A stretch of DNA of 64,000 bases from an uncultured Chloroflexota bacterium (GTDB lineage Bacteria > Chloroflexota > UBA4733): the NCBI GenBank assembly GCA_937967325.1, contig CALBSQ010000412.1:14052-78051 (forward strand), in the 5' to 3' direction. Positions within the stretch are counted from its first letter, which is position 1. Each line of letters opens with the position of its first letter. Under the pieces are notes generated by a model, which worked only from the letters and a program-made list of their open reading frames with translations, did no database searches and was not told where the DNA came from. Position numbers and translations under genes: made by a program. Of this stretch, positions 36,524 to 45,896 are shown piece after piece.

Positions 36524-37732
36524 TCAGATCGTGTCGAAGCCGCCGCCGGCCGCGAGGAGGCCGCCGGCCACGTGGAAAGTCTCGACCGCGCCATGCAGCT
36601 CCAAGGGCGACACGGCCGAACCGTGCGTGATAACGCCGCCACCGATCGTGATCTCGCGCGCCGAGCCGCCGGGCTTGATGCTCAACCCGATCGCGGATAG
36701 CGGCACCACCACGCCCTTGACCAACGACGGACCGGTACCGCCGAACGTCTCGATGCCGCGACGCACATGCAACCGGCCGATCGGCTGGCTGAGCTGGATG
36801 CCAACGGACCCGTCGGCGTGCGTCGTGACCCGGTCGAACTCGGCGAGATGCACAGTCCCCGTGTAGACGTTGAAGCCGCGCGCGCCCTGGCCGAAGGTTT
36901 CGATCGGCGCCATGACCTGAAGCTCGTTCACGGTCCCGAAGTTGACAAAACCGATACCGCTCGGGCCAAAGGTGGTGACCTTCTCCTCCGCGATCCAGCG
37001 ATCGACGGCGCCCCAGTTGTCCAGCGCCATGTCGTTCACGCCGTAGGTGAAGACGCCGCCGGTGATCTGATCCGGCGTGCCCGGCGGGATCTTGCCGTCC
37101 ACATAGACCGCGCCGGTTTCAAGGCGTCGCACGATGAGGCGGCCGCCCTTGTCGCCAGCGCCGCTCACGAAGATGCCGCTGCCAAGAACGGGTGCGCCGT
37201 CGCGGCCGGCCGACAGTCGGAGCAAGTCCGCGCTGATGATGACGCTGTCATCGGTCTGCATGTTCCACAGCGTGAAAGCGCCCTGGAGGACATCGACGCC
37301 GTACCCGTTCGGCCGCTCGTGCGGGCCACGCGCGTCCGCGGCGACAATGTCGAGACCGTCCACCCGGACATGCCCACCGCGCACCTTGTCTCGGGCGAGG
37401 AGCTACACCTGGCCAATCGCGGTCACGTCCCGCAGCTCAATCCCGCCGAGGTGGGTGACGCCGGTGTCATTGAACAGGGCGCGTTTATCCGGCGAAGCTG
37501 CAAGACGCATGCCTTGCAGGCGATTGTCGGAGGAAAGCTGGACGCCGTCGTTCCCGCTTGCGAAGGTGACGGCGGCGTGCTCCTCCGCTCCGATCAGCGC
37601 CTGTCCGGGCAAGAGGCGCAACGTGGGCGCGCCGGTGACGTGGCCCCGAACGAGGATGTGCGAAATGCGGGGATCGCTCGTCGCGGCAATGAGCTCGTCA
37701 ACGGTTGCGACGCGCTCTTCATGCGTTTCCAC
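36524..37732 (-). pseudogene. Beta-helix-like repeat protein interrupted by an in-frame amber codon
   Basis: One frame of 402 codons starting at ATG 37732, with a TAG at 37403-37405 after VTAIGQV. Both sides are in the same frame and read as one protein of short Gly-rich turns (GIFVSGAGDKGGRLIVRRLE, GIGFVNFGTVNELQVMAP), like right-handed beta-helix proteins. No signal peptide. A single CAG-to-TAG change explains the break. An internal restart near 37384 is possible but has no good ribosome site. Function unknown. Confidence 0.75.
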
Positions 37733-38000
37733 AATTCGTTCTCCCTGCGTTGATCGACGATTCCGTGGCGACCAGGGCCGTTTGAGCCCTCGCCACCTAT
37801 AACCTGAGGGCAGACAGCCCGCGTAGTGTTCGGGCTGCTGCAGGCAACGACTTGGCTACAGCGCGCGGCACCTGTCGACGGATGTAGCGGCCGGCGCTTG
37901 CACTGTACCACGCCGCGGTCGAGCTAGAGCGTGGCGTGGGCGTCCTCCAGCGCTGGGAGCAACGTATCCAGGTCGTACGAGGCGTCGTGGCGACGACTGT

Positions 38001-38498
38001 TCACCTTTGTTCCGCCGACCGGTGCGCCTCCACCATCCAGAGATACTTCTCGATTCCCGCCAACACATCGTTCACCAGGTCCTGCGAAACTTGATCGAGC
38101 TCACCGAGCCGGCCAAGCCGGCTCCGGCCGACCTCGGAGACGGTCTGTAGGCGCGCCACCAGCAGCTCGACGACCCGGTGATCCTCGACCCGCCCCTCCG
38201 GGAAGGCCTCCAGATGGGTGCCGGCGGCGACCGTGGCGAGCCGGCCGTCGGCGGCAACGCCGAGAGCAAGGCAGCGTTCGGCCAGCCGGTCGGCATCGTC
38301 GCGCGCCGCGTCCACCACCTCGTCGAGCAAGAGGTGCAGGTCTCGGAACATCCGACCCCGCAGGTTCCAGTGCGCCTGCTTACCCTGGAGCGAGAGGTCA
38401 ACTAGATCGATCAGCAACTCCTGCAGGAAGCCGGCCGCATTGAGCCGCCGGTCCACATCGAGGGCCGCCGCTCGGCCGATCACGGGTTGCTGTGCCAT
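38001..38498 (-). CDS. dps: Dps/ferritin-like DNA-protection protein
   Basis: 165 residues, four-helix bundle. The ferroxidase motif is visible: LQGKQAHWNLRGRMFRDLHL then LLDEVVDAARDDADRLAER, with His, Asp and Glu ligands at the subunit interface. ATG 38498 follows AGGAGAG; an upstream in-frame start (38678) adds 60 unlike residues. Stores iron and protects DNA from oxidants. Confidence 0.92.
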   Translation of the reverse strand: MAQQPVIGRAAALDVDRRLNAAGFLQELLIDLVDLSLQGKQAHWNLRGRMFRDLHLLLDEVVDAARDDADRLAERCLALGVAADGRLATVAAGTHLEAFPEGRVEDHRVVELLVARLQTVSEVGRSRLGRLGELDQVSQDLVNDVLAGIEKYLWMVEAHRSAEQR

Positions 38499-38723
38499 TG
38501 TTCTCTCCTGCTCACTATCTTCTCCCTCGAGCGATGCCCAAGGGGTCTCGCTCGCACTATACCGAACCGGTACGTCCAGCGCCGAGGTCGCCCGATACCG
38601 GGCGGGGTTCACTAGCACCCTGTGATGATCATTGGCGCCGGCGACCAACGTGAGCTCTTGCTCGAGCGCCTCCAGCATGCGCCAGAGGTCGCTCTGCAGC
38701 GCGTCAGCCTGGCGACGCCTAGC

Positions 38724-39314
38724 CTATGTCACGCCGACGTGTCGACGACGCGACCTGCGCTGATAAGACCGGGCTACCGCGACGAACAGGATCCCGCCCA
38801 GCAACCACCAGGGGTCCCACAGCGCGAGATGCCAGCGGATCCCTGTCCAGTCCACGGGTCCGGGGATGCTGAGCAGGCCGGTCACCCTGAGCACGGTGAC
38901 GGACCCGGTCACGGCGAGCTGGAGGGCCCCGTAGGCGGCCATCACTACTCCTGCGCTCCAGGCGCCGGTGAGCAGCAGCCAGCGGGGAATGAGCCGGCTC
39001 CAAGGCCGGACTAGCGCGAGCGCGAGCAGCGCCTCGGCCAGGAAGACGGCGACCGTCCCCCACAGGAGCGCCACGAACCCCGGATCGCGCGCCAGGGCGA
39101 GCTCCTCGATGCCGCCCCCGATCGTTCCGGCGCCCACCGTGCCCCCGGCGGCCCAATAGCCATGCAGCGCGGCGAACAGAAGCGCCCAGGCGCCGGCCGC
39201 GTATGCAGACCAGGCTGCCGGCCGAGACGCAACAGGACTGCCGGCCAATTGCTGCGTTACCGTGGCGCGAAGAGCGTGTCGACGGCCAGGCCGAGCTCGG
39301 GGAACAAAGGGCAC
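38724..39314 (-). CDS. DUF3995-like integral membrane protein
   Basis: Four hydrophobic helices; the first contains YAAGAWALLFAALHGYWAAGG, matching the DUF3995 pattern (helix with HxxW-like end), and later segments include DWTGIRWHLALWDPWWLLGG. The listed 5' end overlaps the Uma2 gene by 58 bp, so the true start is probably downstream (for example TTG at 39248). Function of the family unknown. Confidence 0.7.
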   Translation of the reverse strand: MPFVPRARPGRRHALRATVTQQLAGSPVASRPAAWSAYAAGAWALLFAALHGYWAAGGTVGAGTIGGGIEELALARDPGFVALLWGTVAVFLAEALLALALVRPWSRLIPRWLLLTGAWSAGVVMAAYGALQLAVTGSVTVLRVTGLLSIPGPVDWTGIRWHLALWDPWWLLGGILFVAVARSYQRRSRRRHVGVT

Positions 39315-39871
39315 CGCAGGGTGTCGCCGGGCCGGAGCGTCGCCGTCTCCACCAGCCGCTCCCCCCGGCGCTCATAGGCAGCGAGCGCCCGGCGATCGGT
39401 ATCGGCGAGCCAGTAGTGCCGCACGCCCGCCTCCTCGTAGGCGCGGAACTTCTTGCCCTTCGGCGGGCGATCGTGGCGCTCGGTGCTGGGGGAGAGCACC
39501 TCGACGACGATGTCGGGGGCGCCGACGACCGACGGCGTCTCGGGATGCTCGAGGATGGCCAGCCCGTCCGTCGCCACGAAGAAGGCGTCGGGCTTGTAGA
39601 CGTGCGCGACCGGCAGGCCGGGGCCGCGATAGTCCAGGACCACCGTGCGATCATTACCCACCCGGCCATACCCGGCACGCTGGGCGTCGCCCAGGAACAG
39701 CAGGCAAGCAATCGCCGCCCGCATGTGTGGGTCCACGGGCGAGGCGTGCGCCACGAGCTCTCCTCCGATGATCTCGAACCGGTCCTGGCTGCCCGCCAGC
39801 TCCAGCTCGTCGAGTAGCGCCAGGAACTCGGGCAGGGTGTAGTGTCGCCGCTCGGTCGCGATCGCCGCCAT
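39257..39871 (-). CDS. Uma2-family (DUF820) putative endonuclease
   Basis: PD-(D/E)XK-like Uma2 fold: RFEIIGGELVAHASP, YKPDAFF, PDIVVEVLSPSTERHDRPPK (Asp, Glu) and KKFRAYEEAGVRHYWLADTD. ATG 39871 follows GAGGAGGTCCC; longer in-frame starts are rejected. Uma2 genes are abundant in cyanobacteria and Chloroflexota, often in many copies, and their role is unclear. One of three Uma2-related loci in the window. Confidence 0.88.
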   Translation of the reverse strand: MAAIATERRHYTLPEFLALLDELELAGSQDRFEIIGGELVAHASPVDPHMRAAIACLLFLGDAQRAGYGRVGNDRTVVLDYRGPGLPVAHVYKPDAFFVATDGLAILEHPETPSVVGAPDIVVEVLSPSTERHDRPPKGKKFRAYEEAGVRHYWLADTDRRALAAYERRGERLVETATLRPGDTLRCPLFPELGLAVDTLFAPR

Positions 39872-39997
39872 GGGACCTCCTCTCCCGTCATTATCGCCGG
39901 TCGAGGGCGCATGGTCCACGGCGGGGATGCCGACTGTCATTGGTGGTGCTCCTCTCCTATTTGGGGTCACCAGCGCCAGCCGCTGCTCAGGCAGGGC

Positions 39998-40369
39998 CTA
40001 TTCGTAGCGCGCCCAGCCACGGCTTGGCGACCAGGCGTACAGTTCGTTTATCAACAGCAGACCGGACCGGATGAAGCGATCCAGTCGCGCTGCCGTTTCT
40101 GCTGCTGCCCATCGTTGCTGTGGCACGATCAAGATACCTGCATGGGCAAACGGTCCCGGCCAGAGTCGCCGCGCCTTCTGGAGCAACCGGAAGTCCTTAC
40201 CATTGTGCGTGACCAGTGTCCAGGAAGATCGAGCAGCGATGAGGAGCTGCTCGGCATCACTGACGCGCTGGAAATGCAACTCCCTCGTGGTGGTGGCGCC
40301 ATACCCCAACGCCCGGAGCGTCTCCTCAGTTCCGTTGGCGACGTCGTGATCGAGGTAGAACGCGGCCAC
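39998..40369 (-). CDS. DUF5615 PIN-like protein (predicted toxin)
   Basis: Begins AFYLDHDVANGTEETLRALG and has LLIAARSSWTLVTHNGKDF, the acidic pattern of DUF5615/Mut7-C-type PIN nucleases. 123 residues. It follows the DUF433-like gene by 5 bp on the same strand; DUF433-DUF5615 pairs are recurrent and are predicted toxin-antitoxin systems. Nuclease activity is inferred. Confidence 0.8.
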   Translation of the reverse strand: MAAFYLDHDVANGTEETLRALGYGATTTRELHFQRVSDAEQLLIAARSSWTLVTHNGKDFRLLQKARRLWPGPFAHAGILIVPQQRWAAAETAARLDRFIRSGLLLINELYAWSPSRGWARYE

Positions 40370-40374
40370 CCCGA

Positions 40375-40668
40375 TCAGGACAACGCATTGGCGGCGATGC
40401 GCGCGTCGATAATCGCCTGGTGACGCCGGTAGTAGGCGAGCGCGGCATCGACGGCTTCCCGCGGCACCCGATAGTCGATAGCCACTTGGTCTGCATCGCC
40501 ATTGACCGCGGTGAGGTAGCCGACCAGTGCCCAGACCGGCGTTGCGAAATCGACCAACCAGGCCTCGTCTGCTTGCCGCTTATGCGGATTCGGCTCGATC
40601 CAGCGGTCAATCAGCGCCTGCTCGGACCTGTCGTCCAGGAGCACTGCCCGTGTCGGGCCATGTGTCAT
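40375..40668 (-). CDS. DUF433-like protein (predicted antitoxin)
   Basis: The C-terminal YRVPREAVDAALAYYRRHQA followed by IIDARIAAN is the DUF433 ending, a small helical DNA-binding fold. ATG 40668 is listed; an in-frame ATG at 40746 would add 26 residues and cannot be excluded since neither has a strong ribosome site. Partner of the downstream PIN-like gene. Confidence 0.72.
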   Translation of the reverse strand: MTHGPTRAVLLDDRSEQALIDRWIEPNPHKRQADEAWLVDFATPVWALVGYLTAVNGDADQVAIDYRVPREAVDAALAYYRRHQAIIDARIAANALS

Positions 40669-40978
40669 GGTTGAATGCGCGCCTCCCGGTAATGGACGAA
40701 TTGGTTGCCGTTCGAGCTCGGCGACCTGCCCTCGTGCTGATTTCATTGTAGCGCAGACGGAGGCGGCGCAGGCCGAGGGCGCCTGAGCACGACTTCACCC
40801 GCATCCAGCTCGGGCAACACCTACCTCGAGTGCTGCAGGAACTCGGCTAACGTCCGTGCCGGCATCCTCGATGTCCTCCGGGCGCCAGCGTAGCTCAACG
40901 CCGGCTATGACATCACGGAGCGCTCGTGAGGTGCAATCGACCTCGGACCCCACGGATCTGGGGACCGGCCGGTTGGCG

Positions 40979-42316
40979 TTAGGCGGGCGGCACGGCGCCC
41001 TTGACCAGCTCCACCGGCGTGCGCAGCGTGCGCTCCTCGGCGGTGGTCTCGCGGCAGACCTTGGCGCCGATCCGCTTCAGCTCCTCGATCAGGTCCAGGC
41101 GCGCCTGCCAGGGCAGCAGCTCCAGCTCACGCTGGAAGAAGCTGATGCCCTGGACCAGGAAGCTGACCGACACGTCGGGCTCCAGCAGTATCCAGGCCGG
41201 CCATCGCGTCTCCACCTGCACGTCCTGCAGGCCCGCCTCGGCGAAGAGGCGCGGCACCTCGCCCCGCTCGTGCAGGTGTAGCACCACCTCCCGGCCGTGG
41301 CGGCGCGCCAGGTCGAAGATTGGCGCGAACCACTCGCGGAACCAGGGCATGTCCAGCGGGAAGCGGCAGCCGGCGGCGATGGTGACGGCGCCGCCGGGGC
41401 GGGTCACGCGGCAGAGCTCGCGCACGGCCCGCGGCGCGTCGGCGAAGTGCAGGAAGGCTGTCCCGACCGTCGCGTCGAACTCGCCGTCCTCGAACATCGG
41501 CAGGCGCTCGGCACGGGCGCGGACGAACGTGACATTCTTGGCGCGGAGCCGGCGGGCCTTGGCGGCGGCGCGCTTGAGCATCCCCGGCGCCGGGTCGATG
41601 CCGACGATGGAGCCGGACGGCCCGACCGCCTCCCACAGCCCGCCCTCGAAGGTCTGGGTCGCCATGCCGCAGCCGGCCTCCAGCACCCTGGCTCCCGCGG
41701 CCAGGCCGGCGAAGGCGGTGAACTCCCGCCGCTGCTCGAGGGCGTTGGGCACCATCCTGGCGACGTTGGCGTCCCAATCCTGGAACAGGTTGAACTGGGA
41801 GAGGTAGATGAGCTGGAGGCGGCGCTCCAGGTAGCCGGCGGCGGCCAGGATGTCGCGGACCTCGCCGTAGTGCTCCTCCCCGGCCGCGGTCTGCACCACC
41901 CAACGGCGATCGTCGCGCACCTCCAGGGCATAGAGGCCGTTGGCGAGGCCCGCCAGCAGCTCGTCGTCCAGGTCGTAGCGGACCCAGGGGCGGTGCAGCG
42001 TGCCGTGGACGAAGTCCTCCTCGCTGATCCCTGCCGGGTAGTGACGCACCGCCCCGTGGTTCTCGGCGAAGGTCACGACCGCGTAGACACGGACCAGACC
42101 GCCGAAGCCGCGTCCGGCAATGTAGCGACGGAAGCGGGCGATCGCCTCCGCGGCCACGTCGGGGGTGACGTAGATGCGGCCCGACCACTCGTGGGCGACG
42201 ACGGCGGCGGTGGAGGTGAGGATCTCCTGGGCGGCGGTACGCCCGAGCCAGACGGCCTGGCTGTCGTTGCGGCGACTGGCCGCGCTGGCAGGGGTAACGG
42301 AGCACTCCGCGCGCAA
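40979..42316 (-). CDS. Class I SAM-dependent methyltransferase with N-terminal extension
   Basis: SAM-binding motif ARVLEAGCGMATQTFEGG, acidic motif SIVGIDPAPGML, then GTAFLHFADAPRAVRELCRV and RPGGAVTIAAGC. The methylase core is residues about 195-380. The first 190 residues are an unrecognised domain with VRVYAVVTFAENHGAVRHYP. The start is uncertain: the first about 25 residues overlap a divergent winged-helix-like fragment and are probably not translated. Substrate unknown. Confidence 0.82.
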   Translation of the reverse strand: MRAECSVTPASAASRRNDSQAVWLGRTAAQEILTSTAAVVAHEWSGRIYVTPDVAAEAIARFRRYIAGRGFGGLVRVYAVVTFAENHGAVRHYPAGISEEDFVHGTLHRPWVRYDLDDELLAGLANGLYALEVRDDRRWVVQTAAGEEHYGEVRDILAAAGYLERRLQLIYLSQFNLFQDWDANVARMVPNALEQRREFTAFAGLAAGARVLEAGCGMATQTFEGGLWEAVGPSGSIVGIDPAPGMLKRAAAKARRLRAKNVTFVRARAERLPMFEDGEFDATVGTAFLHFADAPRAVRELCRVTRPGGAVTIAAGCRFPLDMPWFREWFAPIFDLARRHGREVVLHLHERGEVPRLFAEAGLQDVQVETRWPAWILLEPDVSVSFLVQGISFFQRELELLPWQARLDLIEELKRIGAKVCRETTAEERTLRTPVELVKGAVPPA

Positions 42317-42458
42317 CCACGTCCAGCATCTTCGGGAGAAGCTCGCGGCGCTCCTGGGCGACGTGGAGGTGCTCCAGCGCCGGCCGGGCGGCGGCTACCG
42401 CCTGGAGCTCGGCCTCCTCGGTAACTCCGGGGACAGCGGCGACACCACCTCGCGCTGA
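42252..42458 (+). pseudogene. Winged-helix (response-regulator C-type) gene fragment
   Basis: The plus frame reads LSLRRLAALAGVTEHSARNH, VQHLREKLAALLG and LQRRPGGGYRLEL, the pattern of a transcriptional-activator winged helix (recognition helix, then a GxGYRL wing). No start codon with ribosome site and no receiver or other domain is seen, so it is a remnant or a short overlapping gene. Antisense to the beginning of the methyltransferase gene. Confidence 0.35.
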
Positions 42459-42626
42459 CGGCGGCACAACGTCACGACGCCATGACGCAAAACGGCCATT
42501 CGTGTCATCGCATCGTGACGTTGATTCCGGGAATACTGCCGGCAGAGGCTACGGATTCCCGGCAGACATGGTGCGGGTCACCGGAGCTATCGCCGATCCA
42601 TCCGCGCAGGAACGGAGGCGGGGCGC

Positions 42627-43205
42627 ATGGATGCCGTCGCGCAGGTCCAGTTGGTGGTCCGGCTCACGCTGGGGCTGATCTTCGCGGTGTCAGCCGTGGC
42701 CAAGCTGCGCGCCCCGGCCGCGTTCGTGCGCGGAGTGGTGGCGTACGCGATAATCCCTCCTCCGCTTGCTCGGCTCTACGGTTGGACGTTGCCGTTTGTC
42801 GAACTGGCGACGGCGCTGCTCCTCCTGAGCGGGTTTGCCCTCATATTCGGCAGCGGCCTCGCGACGGTCATGCTCACGAGCTTCGCCGCGGCCATCGCGG
42901 TGTTCAGCATCCAGGGCCGGCAGCTTAATTGCAACTGTTTCGGCGCCGGCAGCCATGCTGGCGGAGGCTGGCCGGCGCTGGTCCGTGACCTATTCTTACT
43001 GGCTGCCGCCGGCTGGTTGCTGACGGTGCTAGTCGTGGGGCGCGGGCCTGTTGCGCGCTGGCCGCAGGCCGATCCCGAACTGGCTACCGCCACGGTCATC
43101 GTCGCTGTGGTGTTGGCACTGACGTTTGTGCTCCTCGACCAGGGGCTCGATGTACTCCTGACTTGGGCTGGCTCGCCTGGCGGTACGAGCGAGCGTCGTT
43201 ACTAG
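42627..43205 (+). CDS. MauE/DoxX-like membrane redox protein
   Basis: 192 residues, five to six hydrophobic helices, and the motif NCNCFGAGSH at about residue 107, resembling the CxCFG site of the MauE family. MauE is needed for disulfide formation in the methylamine dehydrogenase light chain. GGAGGCGGGGCGC before the ATG. First gene of a plus-strand run with a thioredoxin-like protein and a 12-Cys exported peptide. Confidence 0.85.
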   Translation: MDAVAQVQLVVRLTLGLIFAVSAVAKLRAPAAFVRGVVAYAIIPPPLARLYGWTLPFVELATALLLLSGFALIFGSGLATVMLTSFAAAIAVFSIQGRQLNCNCFGAGSHAGGGWPALVRDLFLLAAAGWLLTVLVVGRGPVARWPQADPELATATVIVAVVLALTFVLLDQGLDVLLTWAGSPGGTSERRY

Positions 43206-43218
43206 TGAGGAGAAGGCA

Positions 43219-43839
43219 ATGGACGCGGAGGGCTGGTGGCATGTCGCAACGCTGATCGGGTTGTGCCTCCTGGTGGTGGAGGGCGTTCTGATCCTCGGCA
43301 TGGCTCGGGTGCTGGCCCGGATCGCCGGTCGGCGTCCGCCGACGCCGGGGGTTCCCATTGGGGCATCCGTTCCCGCAATTCTGCTGCCGAGCTTGGGGGA
43401 CGAGATCCCACAGCTCATTGTTGGAGACGGCGTCGCTCGCGTGGTGCTATTCGTGAGCACCGCATGCCCGGGGTGCGCCGAACTAGTGCCGAGCGTGCAG
43501 CCAACCGTAGATCATGGGAGCAGTCGGTGGGCAGTGACGGTCGTCGTTGCCGGGCCAGCGCAACGGGCGAGGACATACGCTGAAACAATGATCAATCGCA
43601 GAGTTCGGATCGTTCTCGACCCGGACGGCATTGCCGATACGGCCTTCGCACTCCGGCGATCCTATCCCTTTGGCTTTGCGGTCGGTGGCGACGGCATTGT
43701 ACGAGCGCGTGGGTTCGTTGGAAGCTGGGGCTTTGTGCATAAGATGGCGGCGGAGGCCGCGCTGGCCGACACACTAGCGGTTCAAGCAACTTCGGGTGAC
43801 GGAGTCGCGGCCGACCGGTCGGTCGCAACAGGGACATGA
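43219..43839 (+). CDS. MauD-like membrane-anchored thioredoxin-fold protein
   Basis: One N-terminal transmembrane helix (LIGLCLLVVEGVLILGMARV), then a thioredoxin-like domain with the active site STACPGCAELVP (CPGC) and FALRRSYPFGFAVGGDG. 206 residues, starting 13 bp after the MauE-like gene. MauD-type proteins handle disulfide chemistry outside the membrane with MauE. No cis-Pro motif of classical thioredoxin is obvious beyond RSYPFG. Confidence 0.83.
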   Translation: MDAEGWWHVATLIGLCLLVVEGVLILGMARVLARIAGRRPPTPGVPIGASVPAILLPSLGDEIPQLIVGDGVARVVLFVSTACPGCAELVPSVQPTVDHGSSRWAVTVVVAGPAQRARTYAETMINRRVRIVLDPDGIADTAFALRRSYPFGFAVGGDGIVRARGFVGSWGFVHKMAAEAALADTLAVQATSGDGVAADRSVATGT

Positions 43840-43984
43840 AACACCGCTCCTGCAGTGGAAGGAGGTCGTCCCGATGCGCTTCTGTGCGTGACATCCACCC
43901 TTCCAGCTCAAGTTGCGTGGCGTGGTGCTTGGAGGCGGCGACACAAACCGTTGCCGCGGCTACCGTGGAAAGGAGCGTGATCTC

Positions 43985-44293
43985 ATGGCAGATCTGGGTT
44001 CGGGCATGGGCCTTTGGGTAGGAGAACGATTCAATCGACGAGGATTCCTCGGGCGAGTGGGGCAGGCGGCGACCGCGTTCACGCTCGCCACTAGACTGGC
44101 GCTGCATTTCGGTGAGCGTGCATTCGCGGCCCCATGTGGTGGTTCGTACTGTTGTGTCGACCCATTCACCACCTTTAGCTCATGCTGTTGCTGCGCGGCC
44201 GGTGTGTCATGCCCGGGTGATCCGTCGTGCTACACTAGTTGGCAGGCTGACATGTGCTGCAACCACGACTCGGACTGCGCTAACTTTAGCTAG
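43985..44293 (+). CDS. Tat-exported small protein with 12 cysteines
   Basis: 102 residues from ATG 43985 (AAGGAG 9 nt upstream). Twin-arginine signal FNRRGFLGRVGQAATAF followed by cleavage-like AFA-AP. The mature part (about 53 residues) has 12 Cys including CCCC and two CC pairs, and one Trp. The Cys number equals that of the methylamine dehydrogenase light chain, but the spacing and the lack of a second Trp argue against a TTQ cofactor. MauE/MauD neighbours suggest six disulfides formed outside the cell. No family recognised. Confidence 0.78.
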   Translation: MADLGSGMGLWVGERFNRRGFLGRVGQAATAFTLATRLALHFGERAFAAPCGGSYCCVDPFTTFSSCCCCAAGVSCPGDPSCYTSWQADMCCNHDSDCANFS

Positions 44294-44431
44294 TGTAGCG
44301 GACGCTGGTAACGCCACTTGAGGGCGTCGATGGGTTCCGATAGTGCTGTATCGAACCGGCTCGAAGAACCCTAACGGAAACGGCTGAAGGCTCCATGCAC
44401 ACTGGTCAGGGAGGTTGGAGGAGGCTGGGCA

Positions 44432-45769
44432 ATGCGCCGTATTCCTCGCGCGCTCACGCGCCGGACACTTCTCGCCCAGCTTAGTGTCGGCGCCACCTGC
44501 CTGCTCAGTAGTTGTGCGAGGGGGCCGCTCCGTCTCGGCCGGCCGAGTGCGCCCCCTACGATCCGTGTAGGGCTGTTCACGAGTGACTATGCGAATAGCA
44601 TGGCAACAACGCGGCTGCTCCAGCCGCTTCTGAGCCTCGCCAAGTCTCCCCCGCCGGGTGCGGACTTCACGATCGAGCTCGGCACGATACCACCGCTCCC
44701 TACCCCAACGCCACCGCCCGGCCTCGCCGGGACCCGCCCCGAACTCAACGAGCTGGCAAGGGTGTTGGCCGCCGGCCCCTCCAGCGCTGCCCCGCCCCCG
44801 GACGTAGTGCTCATGATCACGGTCGACGACGCGGTCTACGCAGGCGCCAAGGGGCTAGTGCGTCCGCTCGATCCCTACTTCCAATCCTCCGCCACGGCCA
44901 AGCGGGAGGACTTCTACCCCGCGGCGCTCGCCGCCGTCACCGCCCAGGGTCATACGTGGGGCATGCCGCTGGCCTTGTCACCGCTCGTGCTGGTCTACGA
45001 CCCTGATGTCTTCGCTGATGCCGGTGTGATACCTCCGACGACGAGCTGGAGTTGGGAGGAGTTCGTTGACGCCTGCTCGAAGCTTACCAAGCCCGCGGCC
45101 AAACGCTATGCGCTCTTTCCGGTAGATTACCTGGCCAGCTATGTTTACTTGGGCGGTGGTAGTGTGCTCACGGGCGACGGTCGGCGAAGCGCGCTCACCG
45201 AGCCCGGAGCGCTTGCGGGCGTCGGCTACTATCAGGAACTCGCCCAGCAGCTCAAGGTCGTGGTGCCCCAAGGGCCGTGTAGCCAAGGACCGCCCCTCAC
45301 CTGCGGCGGCAATCGCGTGGCCTGCCTGCTCGGCACCATCTCCTCGAACGGGCCCGAGATGGGTTCCAGGACCCTACGCTACGCGCCGCCGGTGCATGGG
45401 GATGGTGGGCCACGGCCCGCGGCAACGGTGACCTATGTGCTGACCGTGACGAGCGCGGCGCGGGACCCGGAGCGCGCGTTCGCCGCCGCCGCCGCGATCG
45501 CCGATGCGGCGCAACCAGCTCTCGTGATGCCTACGCGGCGGCGTCTAGCCCAGCAGCAGCCGGCGGAGCGCATGCAGGTCGGTGAGGATGCGCGGCAGGT
45601 ACTATTGGCCGCGGCGGAGACCGCTCGCGCCGAGCCTCTGGACCTCGATATGCTCAGCGCGCTGCGGGATCAGCAGCGCGCCCTCCTTCAGGGGACCAAG
45701 GTTGCCCTGCAGGCGTGTAAAGACGGCGCCGCAGCCATCGACCGCATTCTTAGCGAACGTTACACCTAA
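44432..45769 (+). CDS. Extracellular solute-binding lipoprotein
   Basis: 445 residues. Signal RRTLLAQLSVGATCLLSSC with lipobox LSSC, then PTIRVGLFTSDYANS and a Pro-rich insert (about 90-100). The fold resembles ABC sugar-binding proteins (LALSPLVLVYDPDVFADAGV followed by IPPTTSWSWEEFVDAC). Third such protein in the window and again without permeases. It follows the 12-Cys peptide by 138 bp, so it may bind or deliver something linked to that system, but this is positional inference. Confidence 0.8.
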   Translation: MRRIPRALTRRTLLAQLSVGATCLLSSCARGPLRLGRPSAPPTIRVGLFTSDYANSMATTRLLQPLLSLAKSPPPGADFTIELGTIPPLPTPTPPPGLAGTRPELNELARVLAAGPSSAAPPPDVVLMITVDDAVYAGAKGLVRPLDPYFQSSATAKREDFYPAALAAVTAQGHTWGMPLALSPLVLVYDPDVFADAGVIPPTTSWSWEEFVDACSKLTKPAAKRYALFPVDYLASYVYLGGGSVLTGDGRRSALTEPGALAGVGYYQELAQQLKVVVPQGPCSQGPPLTCGGNRVACLLGTISSNGPEMGSRTLRYAPPVHGDGGPRPAATVTYVLTVTSAARDPERAFAAAAAIADAAQPALVMPTRRRLAQQQPAERMQVGEDARQVLLAAAETARAEPLDLDMLSALRDQQRALLQGTKVALQACKDGAAAIDRILSERYT

Positions 45770-45896
45770 ATAGCTTCGGCCGTCGTCGGTCGATGACGTG
45801 GTCCTCGGGGCCACCTTCATCTTGGGTCGTGCAGGGAGGAGACAGCCGATTCGAGAGTGGCTGCGCTCCCGCCTGATTGAGCAGCCGCGCTGGCAC

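Noticed and set aside
42482..42626. Inverted repeat CCGGGAAT...ATTCCCGG as a regulatory hairpin
   Set aside because: 8-bp stem with about 20-bp loop in GC-rich sequence, no T tract, no clear partner protein.
43985..44293. Calling the 12-Cys protein the methylamine dehydrogenase light chain
   Set aside because: Only one Trp in the mature part, Cys spacing differs, and no heavy-chain gene is present.
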